Shown here: positions 63,116-64,000 of the stretch, one piece after another
How the letters are laid out: the number at the start of each line of letters is the position of its first letter
Numbering within the stretch: position 1 is the first letter of the stretch
DNA from: Bacteroidales bacterium
GTDB lineage: Bacteria > Bacteroidota > Bacteroidia > Bacteroidales > UBA932
Assembly (NCBI GenBank): GCA_015060225.1
Contig: SUYX01000003.1
Coordinates: forward strand, 1 to 64,000
Direction of reading: 5' to 3'
DNA length: 64,000 nucleotides
The notes under the pieces: model-generated
What the model saw: only the letters and a program-made list of their open reading frames with translations
Told to the model about the DNA's origin: nothing
The model's database searches: none
Program-made: the position numbers and the translations under genes

Positions 63116-64000
63116 ATGAAAGGAATAGTACTGGCAGGCGGATCAGGAACTCGACTCTATCCAATAACCAAAGGCATTAGCAAACAGTTAATGCCTATTT
63201 ACGATAAACCAATGGTATATTACCCAATAAGTGTACTAATGCTGGCGGGAATTAGGGATATACTTATTATCTCCACTCCTCACGACCTGCCGGGATTTCG
63301 TAGGCTTCTTGGTGACGGGTCGGACTATGGGGTGCACTTTGAGTATGCCGAGCAGCCGTCACCAGACGGACTTGCTCAAGCATTCACTATTGGAAAAGAC
63401 TTCATAGGTGATGATAGTGCATGCTTGGTGCTAGGAGATAATATCTTCCATGGAGCTGGTTTCACCAAGATGTTGAAAGAAGCAGTGCGTACTGCTGAAG
63501 AAGAGAAGAAAGCAACAGTATTTGGATACTGGGTGCATGATCCAGAAAGATATGGTGTAGCTGAATTTGATAAAGACGGTAACTGTCTAAGCATTGAGGA
63601 AAAACCAGCTGAGCCAAAATCAAATTATGCAGTTGTTGGACTTTATTTCTACCCAAACAAAGTAGTAGATGTTGCAGCTAACATCAAACCTTCAGCCCGT
63701 GGTGAATACGAGATCACAACAGTTAATCAGGAGTTCCTCAAAGACGGAGAACTTAAAGTTCAGACCCTTGGTCGTGGTTTTGCGTGGCTTGATACTGGTA
63801 CACATGACTCACTTTCTGAAGCCTCAACATACGTTGAAGTTCTTGAGAAACGTCAGGGCCTTAAGATAGCTTGTTTGGAGGGTGTAGCATATCGTCAAGG
63901 CTGGATTACAGAGGAAAGAATGAGAGAACTTGCCCAGCCGATGATCAAGAATCAGTATGGTCAGTATCTTCTCAAGGTAATTGATGAGATCAAGGAAACC
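63116..64000 (+). CDS. rfbA: Glucose-1-phosphate thymidylyltransferase (runs to window end)
   Basis: The frame is open for 295 codons to the last base and no stop is reached, but almost the whole protein is present. It starts [20 protein letters not shown], the nucleotidyltransferase signature, followed by [51 protein letters not shown], and [15 protein letters not shown]. It makes dTDP-glucose from dTTP and glucose-1-phosphate, the first step toward dTDP-rhamnose or related deoxysugars. rfbB, rfbC and rfbD are expected just beyond the window. It starts 18 nt after wzz. Confidence 0.95.
   Translation, partial: MKGIVLAGGSGTRLYPITKGISKQLMPIYDKPMVYYPISVLMLAGIRDILIISTPHDLPGFRRLLGDGSDYGVHFEYAEQPSPDGLAQAFTIGKDFIGDDSACLVLGDNIFHGAGFTKMLKEAVRTAEEEKKATVFGYWVHDPERYGVAEFDKDGNCLSIEEKPAEPKSNYAVVGLYFYPNKVVDVAANIKPSARGEYEITTVNQEFLKDGELKVQTLGRGFAWLDTGTHDSLSEASTYVEVLEKRQGLKIACLEGVAYRQGWITEERMRELAQPMIKNQYGQYLLKVIDEIKET

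Overview
The window looks like a chromosome segment of an anaerobic, fermentative member of the Bacteroidales (Bacteroidota). The signs are Bacteroidota-type promoters (a TAnnTTTG box at about -7, several with TTTG or TTG about 19-20 nt upstream), a single-chain PurL, a candidate sphingolipid synthase, paired FtsX/MacB permeases, pyruvate phosphate dikinase and [FeFe]-hydrogenase maturases. GC content looks to be in the mid-40s by eye. I cannot name the genus. I see no prophage, CRISPR array or complete insertion sequence. One RAYT-type Y1 transposase and its probable repeat family are present.

Layout. 1-13.8 kb: an export/regulatory module with four FtsX/MacB-type permeases (the first cut by the window edge), one LolD/MacB-type ATPase, a sigma-54 response regulator with its histidine kinase, a 5'-nucleotidase lipoprotein, and a DUF4160/DUF2442 pair whose first member is internally deleted. 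14-20.5 kb: catalase, tRNA-Leu, an AIR-synthase-like protein, cardiolipin synthase, and a sugar importer with a ROK sugar kinase. 20.7-26.4 kb: nadB-nadC-nadA, a 2-hydroxyacid dehydrogenase and a secreted amidotransferase-like protein. 26.6-31.7 kb, minus strand: gyrB, an M23/LysM peptidase, a serine-palmitoyltransferase-like enzyme and an SDR. 31.8-34.6 kb: ftsE, nth and xerD, two of them with unusual low-complexity expansions. 35-36.4 kb: a GMP synthase whose glutaminase half has lost its catalytic residues. 36.5-41.3 kb: typA, then yceD-rpmF-plsX-fabH and tRNA-Arg. 41.4-46.2 kb: a DEAD-box helicase, a small membrane protein, and hydF and hydE. 46.5-56 kb: ppdK, the RAYT, a PhoH-family ATPase and purL. 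56.1-64 kb: two identical tRNA-Val genes, a candidate small RNA, and the start of a surface polysaccharide locus (Wza-like, CapD/WbpM-like, NusG paralogue, Wzz, rfbA).

The most notable feature is a dispersed repeat family. Ten copies share near-perfect terminal inverted repeats (ACGTTGTCTTTTTGTACAA and its complement). Eight copies are exactly 121 bp between the outer ACGT bases although their interiors differ. At least four can fold into a closed four-way junction with three arms, and the arms keep their pairing while changing sequence. Many copies abut or supply the stop codon of the gene to their left. One copy has become the 3' end of hydF and the 5' end of hydE. Two copies flank the RAYT gene. 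I interpret the family as REPIN-like elements moved by that RAYT and reused as intergenic terminators.

A second genome-scale signal is the heptamer TCCCGAC/GTCGGGA. I counted about 48 copies by hand on the two strands, several times the composition-based expectation. It occurs in all reading frames and once as an inverted pair forming a terminator, as DNA-uptake or Chi-like motifs do. Coordinates for start sites are my choices from motif alignment, promoter boxes and overlap with neighbours. Family assignments come from recognising motifs, not from searches.
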